A stretch of DNA of 64,000 bases from Bacteroidales bacterium (GTDB lineage Bacteria > Planctomycetota > Planctomycetia > Gemmatales > Gemmataceae), in contig JAIXLE010000155.1 in NCBI GenBank assembly GCA_026931725.1, forward strand, positions 1 through 64,000, in the 5' to 3' direction. The position numbers were made by a program, and so were the translations under genes. A model generated the notes under the pieces. That model made no database searches. It was not told the DNA's origin and was given only the letters and a program-made list of their open reading frames with translations. Positions within the stretch are counted from its first letter, which is position 1, and the number at the start of each line of letters is the position of its first letter. Positions 7,737-15,719 of the stretch are shown piece by piece.

Positions 7737-8651
7737 ATGACAACGACAATCCGCAACGATCCCGAACCATTGAGCGCACTCGAATGCCGTATCGAACGCA
7801 TTCGTGACCGAGTGAAGAGTGTGGCGTTCGAGTATCACACGGCCTGCTATCTCGTGGGGCGGCCCGGCACTTCCAAGACGCACACGGTCATGGATGAACT
7901 GAAGCGGCTGGAGCAAGTTGGAAAACCACATGCCTACCGAAACGCTCGCATGACGCCGATGGGATTGTTCGACTTCATCGCCGAACATCCCGAGCATGTC
8001 ATCGTTCTCGACGACATCGGCACGCTGTTCAAGAACGATCAGGCCATGCAGATTTTGATGGCAGCGACCGGAGGTGATCCCGGCAAGCCTCGGAAAGTCA
8101 CCTACAAGTCGAAAGATAAGCAGGAGGACGTGGACTTCTCAGGTGGCATCATCGCCATCAGCAACGTCGCTCTCAGGCATGACCCGCTGGCCCGAGCGTT
8201 CGGAAGCCGGGTTGTGGTCCTCGAACATGAGCCGACCGATGAGGAGATCGCCGCCTTCATGCTGCATCTGGCGGCTCGTGGTCACGAAGACATGTCACCA
8301 GAGGAGTGCCTTGAAGTCGCTGAATTCGTAATCGCTGAGTCCCGAGACTACGGCCAGCGCCTTGATCTCAGGCATCTCACGAAGGCATGGCAGGACTTCC
8401 GCCAAGACCGAGACGGACGAACTGCTCGCCCGTGGCAAGAGCTTGTCAGAACCAGCCTCCAGAAGACGGTCGTTGTCGAAGCGGAGACGATCTCCAAGCG
8501 TGAACGGATTGAACTGGACCGAGAACGAGTGCGGGAAGCAATGGACCTGTTTCCCGACGACACCACGAAGCAGATTGCCCATTCGGGCCTTCGCAAGTCC
8601 ACGTTCTACAAGCGTCGGGCTGAGCTTGAGACCGACGCTCTGACCGGCTGA
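7737..8651 (+). CDS. AAA+ ATPase
   Basis: A 304-aa P-loop ATPase. Walker A is GRPGTSKT near residues 41-48, Walker B is VIVLDDIG near 87-94, and SNVALRHDPLARAFGSR resembles a sensor and arginine-finger region of AAA+ proteins. The C-terminus (DDTTKQIAHSGLRKSTFYKR) has a helix-turn-helix look. ATG 7737 is supported by AGAAAGGAC upstream; the frame continues further upstream but through repeats. By context it probably acts in replication, partition or DNA loading of the element; the exact family is not recognised. Confidence 0.75.
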   Translation: MTTTIRNDPEPLSALECRIERIRDRVKSVAFEYHTACYLVGRPGTSKTHTVMDELKRLEQVGKPHAYRNARMTPMGLFDFIAEHPEHVIVLDDIGTLFKNDQAMQILMAATGGDPGKPRKVTYKSKDKQEDVDFSGGIIAISNVALRHDPLARAFGSRVVVLEHEPTDEEIAAFMLHLAARGHEDMSPEECLEVAEFVIAESRDYGQRLDLRHLTKAWQDFRQDRDGRTARPWQELVRTSLQKTVVVEAETISKRERIELDRERVREAMDLFPDDTTKQIAHSGLRKSTFYKRRAELETDALTG

Positions 8652-8763
8652 TCTCTCAGCCGCAATCTGCTGCTGAATTCAACTTTTGGACTGCGACTGC
8701 GCCCGAACTGCGCACTGAGCATGGTCGCAAACAGAACCCGTGCGCACTTGCGAGGAGAACGCC

Positions 8764-9762
8764 ATGAGAAAACCAAAGAAGATGACTGATCGGCAATACC
8801 ATGTGAACGAAGGCGAGGTGCTGGAGGTTCTCAGAACGATGCCAGCCAACACCTACCACGGGAGCCTCCTCGATCCGCCCTACGGCCTCGGCTTCATGGG
8901 CAAGGACTGGGACAAGAACGTGCCCGACGTTGCGGTTTGGCAGGAAATGCTGCGGGTCTGCAAGCCGGGGGCATACCTGATGACCTTTGGCAGCCCAAAG
9001 ACATTTCACCGGCTGATGTGTCACATCGAGGACGCCGGGTGGGAGATCAAGGACACGATCTGCTGGTTGTACGGCGAAGGATTTCCCAAGTCGAACAGCT
9101 TCAGCAAACGAATCCGTCGCTACGTCGGCAGCAAAGGAACGGCTCGACGGTCTCAAGGTCGTGGCACCTCCCTGAAACCGGCATGGGAGCCAATCGTGCT
9201 GGCCATGAAGCCCGTGTATGGAAGCTACGCCAAGAATAGCGTGGTCTACGGGTGCGGCGGCTTGAACATCGCCGAGTGCCGTGTTCAGGGAAGGAACGGT
9301 CGATGGCCAGCCAATCTCCTGCTCGACGAAGACGCTGCGGCTCTGCTCGACAAACAAAGTGGCTGGAGTCGGTCCACGAAGAGTCGGCGACTGAAGGCTC
9401 GGAGCTTGCCCGGCAACGGTCGAACGATGGGCTACTTCCGCCTGCGTCTGGACGGCGAGGGTGGTTACGACGACGAGGGAGGCGCATCCCGGTTCTTCTA
9501 TGTTGCCAAGGCGAAGGGGAGGGAGCGTGACGGCAATGAGCATCCTGCTGTGAAGCCGGTCGAACTCTGCGAGTACCTCGCCCGGTTGATCCTTCCGCCC
9601 AAGCGTGACAATGCCCCTCGATGCCTGCTTGTGCCGTTCTCAGGCAGCGGTTCCGAGATGATTGGTGCCGTCCAAGCCGGGTGGGATCACATCCGGGGAA
9701 TTGAGAAGAACAAAGAGTACATCGACATCGCTCGGGAGCGACTGCGAAAGAGTGAGTCCTAA
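8764..9762 (+). CDS. Site-specific DNA methyltransferase (orphan)
   Basis: A 332-aa DNA amino-methyltransferase. DPPYGLGFMGKDWD near residue 37 carries the catalytic DPPY with the FMGKxWD sequence often seen in phage N4-cytosine/N6-adenine methylases. FSGSGSE near residue 292 is the AdoMet-binding motif, so the motif order is the permuted beta type. No restriction endonuclease is adjacent, so it is likely an orphan that protects or marks the element. GAGGAGAA stands 5 bases before ATG 8764; an in-frame upstream ATG at 8740 is less well supported. It is followed by a strong terminator. Confidence 0.85.
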   Translation: MRKPKKMTDRQYHVNEGEVLEVLRTMPANTYHGSLLDPPYGLGFMGKDWDKNVPDVAVWQEMLRVCKPGAYLMTFGSPKTFHRLMCHIEDAGWEIKDTICWLYGEGFPKSNSFSKRIRRYVGSKGTARRSQGRGTSLKPAWEPIVLAMKPVYGSYAKNSVVYGCGGLNIAECRVQGRNGRWPANLLLDEDAAALLDKQSGWSRSTKSRRLKARSLPGNGRTMGYFRLRLDGEGGYDDEGGASRFFYVAKAKGRERDGNEHPAVKPVELCEYLARLILPPKRDNAPRCLLVPFSGSGSEMIGAVQAGWDHIRGIEKNKEYIDIARERLRKSES

Positions 9763-10270
9763 TAGCGTTTGCTTTCCAGTCTCATAATAACAGGTCGCAC
9801 TATGTAAGAAGGAGATGTGATGTGATTGATAACGCCCGCTGGGTGTGCCAAGCCGAAGATGTGAGAAGAGCCGGGACTTCCCGGCTCTTCTCATTTCGGC
9901 GCAGGAGGTGTGATGGCGTCATGTAAGATGACCGGGCAGGTCTGTGTTCTTATCGGCCTCAGTGTGACATGAGGCCCGCCTGCATGATCTACAGATTTCG
10001 AGCCAAAACTCGTTATCAAGGTCGGCAGCACCTTTTCAGCAGCATGAGGCAACTCCGTCAGGCTGTAAGCACAACTACTCCAGTCAAACGATGCTCGCCG
10101 GATTTTGGCCCCAAATCACGCTCCCGTACATTCCGCATTCAGATTGGCTGTTCGCTGACGCTCTTGATCCTATTAGGCTCAGGTCTACGATGTGGAAGCG
10201 ATGAACCTGACGGCGGCTCACGGTGGTCCGCACAGCTTATTGCAGTAGGCGACATAGAAGGAGTCACAAC
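9763..10270 (+). other. Intergenic region with a strong terminator
   Basis: This 508-base gap contains the perfect terminator hairpin described separately at 9863-9892. After it, 9900-10256 shows no gene I would support; a 131-codon frame from 9969 has no ribosome site and an arginine- and serine-rich composition typical of chance translation. GAAGGAG at 10257-10263 is the ribosome site of the next gene. Confidence 0.5.
9863..9892 (+). terminator. Rho-independent terminator (13-bp perfect stem)
   Basis: GAGAAGAGCCGGG (9863-9875), an ACTT loop and CCCGGCTCTTCTC (9880-9892), followed by ATTTC. The T-run is short but the stem is strong. Confidence 0.75.
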
Positions 10271-10552
10271 ATGGCAACCAAAACAACTCCGCAGACGAGG
10301 CCGATCATCGCTCTTCAGATTGACAGAGAGTGCTATGACGAACTGGCAATTGATGGGTTCGTAATGCCGCCTAGCGAAACGCCGATGGAGGAAGCACTCG
10401 ACTTGCTCGAAGAACTCTCGGAGCGGTACAGGCAGTTCCGTGACGAAAATGAAGAGTCGAATGAGTCTCTCATCGACTTTGTAATACGCCACGGATTCAC
10501 CGAAGTCGAGGATGGCGGGGCGGGCTGGTTCATCTTTCGAGATCGAGAATAG
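10271..10552 (+). CDS. Hypothetical acidic protein
   Basis: A 93-aa acidic protein; the segment MEEALDLLEELSERYRQF predicts a helix. The N-terminal strand RPIIALQIDRECYDELAIDG and the C-terminal EDGGAGWFIFRD suggest a small alpha/beta fold. No family recognised. GAAGGAG lies 7 bases before ATG 10271, a stronger start than the upstream in-frame alternatives. It opens a row of three small genes. Confidence 0.65.
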   Translation: MATKTTPQTRPIIALQIDRECYDELAIDGFVMPPSETPMEEALDLLEELSERYRQFRDENEESNESLIDFVIRHGFTEVEDGGAGWFIFRDRE

Positions 10553-10639
10553 TCCTTCGAGGCGAACACATACCAGATGAGTGAGGCTGCTCGCAGTGGG
10601 CCGCCAGTACAACGTGTGAACTGAGAGAGGAGGACGACG

Positions 10640-10927
10640 ATGAGTGTTTATTTCAGGACTATTCCGCCAATCACGATGCAACAGCTAAGAGAAAATCCAC
10701 CGCATCAGGGGATGCTTCATGACACGCCCGAGAACACTGAGACGGAGCAGTGCCTCACTGATGGAAAAACCTATCTGTGGGCTTTCGGAAGCGACGTACT
10801 CACGTTCGGACAATTCGGGAGCAATCAGTCCGCCGACATTCCGGCAGCACTTGGGGAGGATTACGGGGTGAGAATTGTCAATGAGTGGGAAGATGAGTTT
10901 CACGCCACATCCGAGGCAACGGACTGA
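10640..10927 (+). CDS. Hypothetical protein
   Basis: A 95-aa protein with no recognised family. GAGAGGAGGACGACG before ATG 10640 is an excellent ribosome site. The sequence is polar and slightly acidic, with no cysteine motif beyond one Cys and no membrane segment. It ends 12 bases before the next gene, so the two are probably cotranscribed. Confidence 0.65.
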   Translation: MSVYFRTIPPITMQQLRENPPHQGMLHDTPENTETEQCLTDGKTYLWAFGSDVLTFGQFGSNQSADIPAALGEDYGVRIVNEWEDEFHATSEATD

Positions 10928-10939
10928 AAGGAGTCGAAG

Positions 10940-11392
10940 ATGACGATGACGAACAGTTGTCCCGACTGCGGAGTAGCCGTGGGCCAGCCGCACATCATCG
11001 AATGTGACATCGAACGCTGCTCGGTTTGCGGAGGCCAGCGGGCTTCGTGCGACTGTGAGGGCCACGAGCCGATGGCGTCGGCGTGGAAAGGCGACTGGCC
11101 AAGGCAGGACGAAAGTTTCGATCAAATGCTAGAACAATTTGCTGAACAGTCGATGGACGACGAAACAGCCACAAAGATGCGAGCATTCCGGGTCGCAATC
11201 GGCGAGGACACCGAAGCTGACGCCTTTCATTTCCTCGACCGTGACTTTGACCGCCTGCAAGGCGATGCTCGAATTCTCCAGCGGCGGGCGACGAGCGAGA
11301 CAGCGCAAGAGTTTGCGAGAGGTGTTGAAAGTCTCATGACTGGACTCAGGGCGGTCAGTTCGGCGATTCAGGAAGCCGGGGAACGACAATGA
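10940..11392 (+). CDS. Hypothetical protein with N-terminal zinc-finger-like cysteines
   Basis: A 150-aa protein whose first 45 residues hold seven cysteines in [13 protein letters not shown] and CDC patterns, suggesting one or two zinc-binding knuckles. The rest is helical and acidic, with a coiled-coil-like C-terminal half (residues 85-150). GGAG lies 7-8 bases before ATG. Similar small Cys-rich plus helical proteins occur in planctomycete accessory DNA, but I cannot name a function. Confidence 0.65.
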   Translation: MTMTNSCPDCGVAVGQPHIIECDIERCSVCGGQRASCDCEGHEPMASAWKGDWPRQDESFDQMLEQFAEQSMDDETATKMRAFRVAIGEDTEADAFHFLDRDFDRLQGDARILQRRATSETAQEFARGVESLMTGLRAVSSAIQEAGERQ

Positions 11393-11450
11393 TCTAACAC
11401 ACGATAACAAAGCCGTCGTGGATGTCGTCGGCAAACGTTAAAATGGCCGC

Positions 11451-11981
11451 ATGAACCTTCTCCCTGTCCTTAACGCCATCCTCGAAGACTACGCCCTGCC
11501 GCTCGGCGGCGACCACGGCGTGGCGCACTGGGCCAGAGTCCTCGAAAACGGCTGGCGACTGGCAGAGGAAACCGGGGCGAACGCCGAAGTCGTTTCCCTA
11601 TTCGCCGTCCTCCACGACTCACGCCGGATCAACGAAGTCACCGATCCCGAACATGGCCCGAGGGCTGCCGAGTTCGCCACCATACTTCGAGGCAACGTGT
11701 TTGATCTTGACGACCACGAGTTCCGGCTGCTCTTCCGAGCCTGCGAGGGCCACACTCACGAACGGAATCACCCCGACGTGACAATCCAGACCTGTTGGGA
11801 CTCGGATCGCCTCGATCTCGGGCGAGTCGGCATCATGCCCCATCCCAGCCGTCTCTGCACCGAGTTTGCCAAGCGGCCCGAGACGATCAAGTGGGCGGAT
11901 GGCCGGGCCAGCTTTCGTGTCGTTCCACCTTTTGTACTGGAGGAGTGGGGGATCGACGTGACGAAGGAGCGGGCGTGGTGA
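11451..11981 (+). CDS. HD-domain hydrolase-like protein
   Basis: A 176-aa protein with an HD phosphohydrolase signature: GDHGVAHWARV near residue 20, LHDSRR near 54 (the His-Asp pair) and CEGHTH plus TCWDSDRLDL in the C-terminal half, which supplies the further His and Asp ligands. HD proteins hydrolyse phosphate bonds of nucleotides or cyclic nucleotides using divalent metals. Its substrate is unknown. It lies 58 bases after the previous gene with a weak ribosome site, and an inverted repeat at 12020 follows its stop codon. Confidence 0.75.
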   Translation: MNLLPVLNAILEDYALPLGGDHGVAHWARVLENGWRLAEETGANAEVVSLFAVLHDSRRINEVTDPEHGPRAAEFATILRGNVFDLDDHEFRLLFRACEGHTHERNHPDVTIQTCWDSDRLDLGRVGIMPHPSRLCTEFAKRPETIKWADGRASFRVVPPFVLEEWGIDVTKERAW

Positions 11982-12019
11982 GCTTGGCTTTACAGCCAAA
12001 ACCCCAACCCCAAAAAGAA

Positions 12020-12059
12020 ATCCGCCGCTCAAATTCGTCTCCGAAAATAAGCGGCGGAT
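12020..12059. repeat. 10-bp GC-rich inverted repeat
   Basis: ATCCGCCGCT (12020-12029) pairs with AGCGGCGGAT (12050-12059) across a 20-base A-rich loop. It follows the HD hydrolase gene and directly abuts the next inverted repeat. It may terminate the upstream transcript or bind a regulator. Confidence 0.7.
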
Positions 12060-12060
12060 A

Positions 12061-12101
12061 ACTACAATACTTCAGGACTTAAGTATCATGAGTATTGTAG
12101 T
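12061..12101 (+). promoter_or_regulatory. Inverted repeat enclosing the start site of the primase-like gene
   Basis: ACTACAATACT (12061-12071) and AGTATTGTAGT (12091-12101) are perfect 11-bp arms. The loop holds the ribosome site AGGA (12074-12077) and the start codon ATG (12088-12090). As RNA, the hairpin would hold the start region in a closed loop; as DNA, it is a good dimer operator. Either fits autoregulation of a replication gene. Confidence 0.55.
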
Positions 12102-13914
12102 AACCAAGCCACGAAAAGCGCAACGGAAAAATCCGAGGTTCACGGAAGAAGACCAACAATTCGCCCGTGACACTTTCGAGACGTTCGCCCCGTATATCAG
12201 CCACGTCTGCTGGGGAATCAACAAACGGCACACGATCACCAAAGCCGAGTTCGTCGCCTTCAACCAGTGGTGTGAACAACGCAACTCTGGCATTGAAAAG
12301 CCCAAGATCGTTATTCGAGACGAACGGGGTGAGCCGTGGCTGGATGAACACGACCAGCCGATCTTCTTTAACTACTACTGGAACTACAAACGCAATCTGT
12401 GGACGCCCGATGCTCCATCGCCTGCTCTCAACGGCGAGGAACTGCATTACTACATGTCACCGGCTCGGGCTGGCAAGAAGCTGGTCTACGTTGATCTGGA
12501 CGTTCACGAAGACTGGCAGGACGATCTGCCGGAAGCCATCGCTCTACTCAAGGACATCTTCAAGCACTGGCCGTTCTACCGCTACTCCCACGGCGGCTAC
12601 AACGCTTGGCTCAAGATCGGTGATGCCCCGACCGCCGAAAAATACAACACTGGACTGGCTCGCATGGAGCGAGTGCTGAAAGATGTGTTCGCCCAACAGC
12701 GGATCAAGACCAGCATCGAGATCAAAGGGCGAAGTGTCTGGGGCGAGATGAAGACGTTCGACGACCGGCGTTCCCATCTGGCCAAACTGCCCTACTGGAA
12801 TCATCGGTATCCGTGCCATCGCAAGGACCACGATGACCACTGGAACTACCCACGAATGAAGGAGTTCAACGACAAGCCGGACATCCGGTGGAAATCGTTG
12901 CTGGCGGCGGTGGACCAGTTGGAGCAGATGCTCGATCCAGTCAAGGTGGTGGAAGGCAAGCGGTATCTGGAATCGCTGAGGAATGGTGGCAAGATTGTTC
13001 TCCCTCAAGAACCCGTTCCAACACCCGAACCTGTTGTCAAAGAACTCGATCCAGCACCGCCTGTGAAAGAACCTGAAGTCACTCCACCGTCAGTGACCCT
13101 GCGGGTCAAGAGTGCCCCGCTGGGGCGGGGCACAGATGGTGATTTGGGGCTGACGCCGGATTCTCCCAGAACGCTCGACCAGATTCGCCAGATCACCGAC
13201 GCTTTCGCCCGTAATCGGGAGTTCGCCCTCTACGCCGCTCGTCTGTCTCGACGCCCTTTGACGGCAGGCGAACTGCTCGAACAGGATCGCCTGCATCACA
13301 TCCACAACGGCGAGTGGGAAGATGGTCTGGCCCAGCGGAAACGACGCTACCGCCAGATTGCTCCGTATGTGGCTCGCACCTTTGATCCAGAGAAGTGCGG
13401 CATGTCTGAAAGCGAACGTCCCAAGTTGGATGCCAACCTGCGGGAGTGGAGAGCCAAAGCCTACCTCTTTCCAAAAGTTGCACTGGGTCACGTCGGCCAG
13501 CGTGCCAAGCAGATCGAACGTCCTGTCCTGATCGCACTGACCGCCATCATCCAGACGGCCAGCAAGCCAGACGGCGACTGCCCTCGGGACTCGATTCAGG
13601 GCTGGTGGGAGGAAATGGCTGCCGAGGACAAGTTGCCTGCTTGGGATACGGACATCTACACGGCAGCACGCAGCATTCTCGTCCGATACAAGATCATCTG
13701 CATCGACCATCACCGCTATCAGTATGTGCCCGATGCGAAGGGCCAGTGCAAGGGCATCTGGATCAGGGAGCAAGAACTCGTGGGAGAAAGGAACTACAGC
13801 TTCCCTTCAGATGTTCTTCCACTTGTTCCTCCTTGCATAAGGGTTATGACGTTAGTAATCGACACGAGAAGTGACTGGAGCAGCCAGATCAGAGAGTCGA
13901 AGCCCCCTCCATGA
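12088..13914 (+). CDS. Putative primase/replication protein (AEP-like)
   Basis: A 608-aa protein. LVYVDLDVHEDW near residue 135 has the hhhDxD form of archaeo-eukaryotic primase motif I, YRYSHGGYNAWLKI near residue 165 resembles motif II, and SIEIKGRSVWGEMKT near residue 210 could carry motif III. The middle (about 310-350) is proline-rich and probably a linker, and the C-terminal 230 residues are helical. Such proteins start replication of plasmids and integrative elements, fitting the RepA-like helicase gene at 52026. The assignment rests on motif shape only; it could be another replication-associated family. Its start lies inside an inverted repeat. Confidence 0.45.
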   Translation: MSIVVTKPRKAQRKNPRFTEEDQQFARDTFETFAPYISHVCWGINKRHTITKAEFVAFNQWCEQRNSGIEKPKIVIRDERGEPWLDEHDQPIFFNYYWNYKRNLWTPDAPSPALNGEELHYYMSPARAGKKLVYVDLDVHEDWQDDLPEAIALLKDIFKHWPFYRYSHGGYNAWLKIGDAPTAEKYNTGLARMERVLKDVFAQQRIKTSIEIKGRSVWGEMKTFDDRRSHLAKLPYWNHRYPCHRKDHDDHWNYPRMKEFNDKPDIRWKSLLAAVDQLEQMLDPVKVVEGKRYLESLRNGGKIVLPQEPVPTPEPVVKELDPAPPVKEPEVTPPSVTLRVKSAPLGRGTDGDLGLTPDSPRTLDQIRQITDAFARNREFALYAARLSRRPLTAGELLEQDRLHHIHNGEWEDGLAQRKRRYRQIAPYVARTFDPEKCGMSESERPKLDANLREWRAKAYLFPKVALGHVGQRAKQIERPVLIALTAIIQTASKPDGDCPRDSIQGWWEEMAAEDKLPAWDTDIYTAARSILVRYKIICIDHHRYQYVPDAKGQCKGIWIREQELVGERNYSFPSDVLPLVPPCIRVMTLVIDTRSDWSSQIRESKPPP

Positions 13915-14043
13915 CCGAGATCATCAGAAATCACCATCGAAACCACGAAAACTCGCCAGAATCCGGGGACGAGAACGAGGAAGGACTGCCTGCTGCTGGG
14001 AAGAGACCATGCACAACCAGCCGTCAGGCCCACAATCACATGT

Positions 14044-14087
14044 CCACCGCCGCAGGCGGTGGCATTTCACCGGCGTCAGCCGGTGAA
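14044..14087 (+). repeat. Two tandem hairpins
   Basis: CCACCGCC/GGCGGTGG (14044-14051 with 14055-14062, 3-base loop) is followed after three bases by TTCACCGGC/GCCGGTGAA (14066-14074 with 14079-14087, GTCA loop). Both stems are perfect. They fill the 13915-14137 gap between the primase-like gene and the DUF3820 gene. No T-run follows. Confidence 0.8.
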
Positions 14088-14137
14088 CCAGATCAATGGA
14101 GGACACTGCCAGCCAAGCTCAAGGAAGATGACCACCA

Positions 14138-14365
14138 ATGAAGATGCCCTTCGGAATGTACAAGGGTAAGGAGATTCACACGCTGCCCCACGACTACCTG
14201 CAATGGTTCAAAAACAACATCACGAACCTCCACGGCGATCTGCTCCGAGCCGTCGTTGCCGGATTGGAACACAAGCCCTTTGAGCCGCCGACGATCAGGG
14301 AACGAGTGGACGAGGCCAGACTGAGAATGACAGAACGATTGAGAAGTCGGGAGACTGCGTGCTGA
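14138..14365 (+). CDS. DUF3820 family protein
   Basis: A 75-aa protein with the family signature MPFGMYKGKEIHTLPHDYLQWF at the N-terminus. DUF3820 proteins are short, often phage-borne, and sometimes part of larger nuclease or helicase-associated proteins; no firm function is known. Its stop codon overlaps the next start by one base (TGATG), so the two genes are probably translationally coupled. AAGGAAG about 10 bases upstream is the ribosome site. Confidence 0.7.
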   Translation: MKMPFGMYKGKEIHTLPHDYLQWFKNNITNLHGDLLRAVVAGLEHKPFEPPTIRERVDEARLRMTERLRSRETAC

Positions 14366-14934
14366 TGAAGAAGCCAATTCACGATCTCGACGATTACACC
14401 AATTTCATGGAGAAGCAGCTTCGCACCCTGCGTCACTTTGAGCGGTGCTTGTTTGCCATGTGGTGCGTGGACCATCTGCTGGCTACCCATGTCGATCTCC
14501 TCGCTGAAAATCTGCCGAAGTCTGACCTGCAAACAATACAGCAGATTGTGAATGAGCTTTGGGAGACGCTGCTGGAGGGCATCATCCCCGACAAGGATCA
14601 ACTGAACGCACTCGACATGGATTTCATGGAAGCCGACGCCAGATGGGGCGATCCAGCGAGTGACGTTCATCCGGTGGCAACCATCGTCCAGCAGAGCGTG
14701 GGGATGTGCATTCTCGGTTGCCGCAGAAATGATGTGGATGTGGCCCTGACGGTAGCCCAAGCGGTGATCGATTGTCTGGACTGCAAGCTGGAAGAAGATC
14801 ATCCAAGCTATTCCCCGGACGACTTGTGCCAGCGTCCCGAGTTCCAGAACGAACTCGATGCACAATCCGCCATGATGAAGCACCTGCGAGGGGAGTACGA
14901 ATTGACGCTGAAGCTGAGGACGATGTTTCGGTAG
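14365..14934 (+). CDS. DUF416 family protein
   Basis: A 189-aa protein resembling DUF416 (YjaG family): RHFERCLFAMWCVDHLL near the N-terminus, an acidic middle and the DVDVALTVAQAVIDCLDCKL segment. These helical proteins have no established enzymatic role; related families have been proposed as immunity proteins of polymorphic toxins. ATG 14365 overlaps the preceding stop codon; an in-frame GTG 14359 is an alternative. It ends convergently, 32 bases before the minus-strand cupin gene. Confidence 0.7.
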   Translation: MKKPIHDLDDYTNFMEKQLRTLRHFERCLFAMWCVDHLLATHVDLLAENLPKSDLQTIQQIVNELWETLLEGIIPDKDQLNALDMDFMEADARWGDPASDVHPVATIVQQSVGMCILGCRRNDVDVALTVAQAVIDCLDCKLEEDHPSYSPDDLCQRPEFQNELDAQSAMMKHLRGEYELTLKLRTMFR

Positions 14935-14966
14935 GATGCCGCTGGCTGGTTGTTGGTCGCCTTGTT

Positions 14967-15287
14967 TCAGTCTCGGTAGAACACCGCCAGCCAGACGGTC
15001 GGCTGGTTCGGCGTCGTCCAATCCACCCGATGCTTTAGTTGCGCCGGAATCAGGACATGATCGCCGGGCCGCATCGTGATCGGTTCATCGTCGCCCTCGA
15101 AGAGCAGCTTGGCTTCACCCTTCAACACGACCACCCACTCATTCTCTTCCTGATCGTACCAGAAGCTTTCGGGCGAAGCGTGGCCCGTGGAAACGATCCG
15201 CTCGATGCGGACGTACTGGTTCTCGGCGAGGATCATGACCAGTTCCTCGGGCATGGTGGTCGGAAGATCAGAGAAGAGGTTGTTCAT
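14967..15287 (-). CDS. Cupin-domain protein
   Basis: A 106-aa single-domain cupin. Motif 1 appears as WYDQEENEWVVVLKGEAKL and motif 2 as PGDHVLIPAQLKHRVDW, with glutamate and histidine residues placed to bind a metal, though motif 1 lacks the usual histidine pair. Small cupins of this type are often annotated as phosphoribosylaminoimidazole carboxylase-like or plain cupin 2 proteins; substrate unknown. The start at 15287 (MNNLF) overlaps the stop of the upstream gene by 4 bases, indicating a two-gene operon with 15284-15622. Confidence 0.75.
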   Translation of the reverse strand: MNNLFSDLPTTMPEELVMILAENQYVRIERIVSTGHASPESFWYDQEENEWVVVLKGEAKLLFEGDDEPITMRPGDHVLIPAQLKHRVDWTTPNQPTVWLAVFYRD

Positions 15288-15622
15288 GCCTTGTTTTGTT
15301 TCGCTTTGAATCCTGACTCGTCGCCCTGATGGAAGAAGATCATCCCTTCGAGCGTGTTGCCTTCGAGGACTGCCCATCCTCGACCTGACGTGGGCGTCAT
15401 CTCGTCCATGCCATCGAACGAGAACTCGGCTGCCTGTTGGCCGTCACGCTCGGTGGTTCGCCAATCGATTCCGCACCGGACGTAACCGAACTGGAACTCG
15501 CCAAGGCCATCCTTCGTGAACTCAAAGTAGCCGGGAACTTCCTCGTCCACGAAGTCTTGATCCCACTCCGTCATCGAGGTGATGCGCCACCGGCCAACGA
15601 ACTGCGGTTTCTTCTTCGCCAT
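15284..15622 (-). CDS. Hypothetical protein (lipocalin-like beta-rich)
   Basis: A 112-aa protein beginning MAKKKPQFVGRWRITSM, a pattern of small beta-barrel, lipocalin-like proteins in which GxW near the start begins the barrel. Alternating hydrophobic strands continue to the end (GYFEFTKDGLGEFQFGYV, GRGWAVLEGNTLEGMIFF). Function unknown. ATG 15622 is taken; GTG 15625 is one codon upstream. It overlaps the cupin gene by 4 bases. Confidence 0.65.
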   Translation of the reverse strand: MAKKKPQFVGRWRITSMTEWDQDFVDEEVPGYFEFTKDGLGEFQFGYVRCGIDWRTTERDGQQAAEFSFDGMDEMTPTSGRGWAVLEGNTLEGMIFFHQGDESGFKAKQNKA

Positions 15623-15719
15623 CACATGATCCCCAGAAACCAGCCTTTGAAATCAGCGACCTTTCGCTCCTTGTCGGTCGGAATAATACTGCTCTGGGCA
15701 ACTTGCGGCTTCATTTCCC

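Noticed and set aside
9969-10364. 131-codon plus-strand frame before the gene at 10271
   Set aside because: No ribosome site, chance-like composition, and it overlaps a better-supported gene in another frame.
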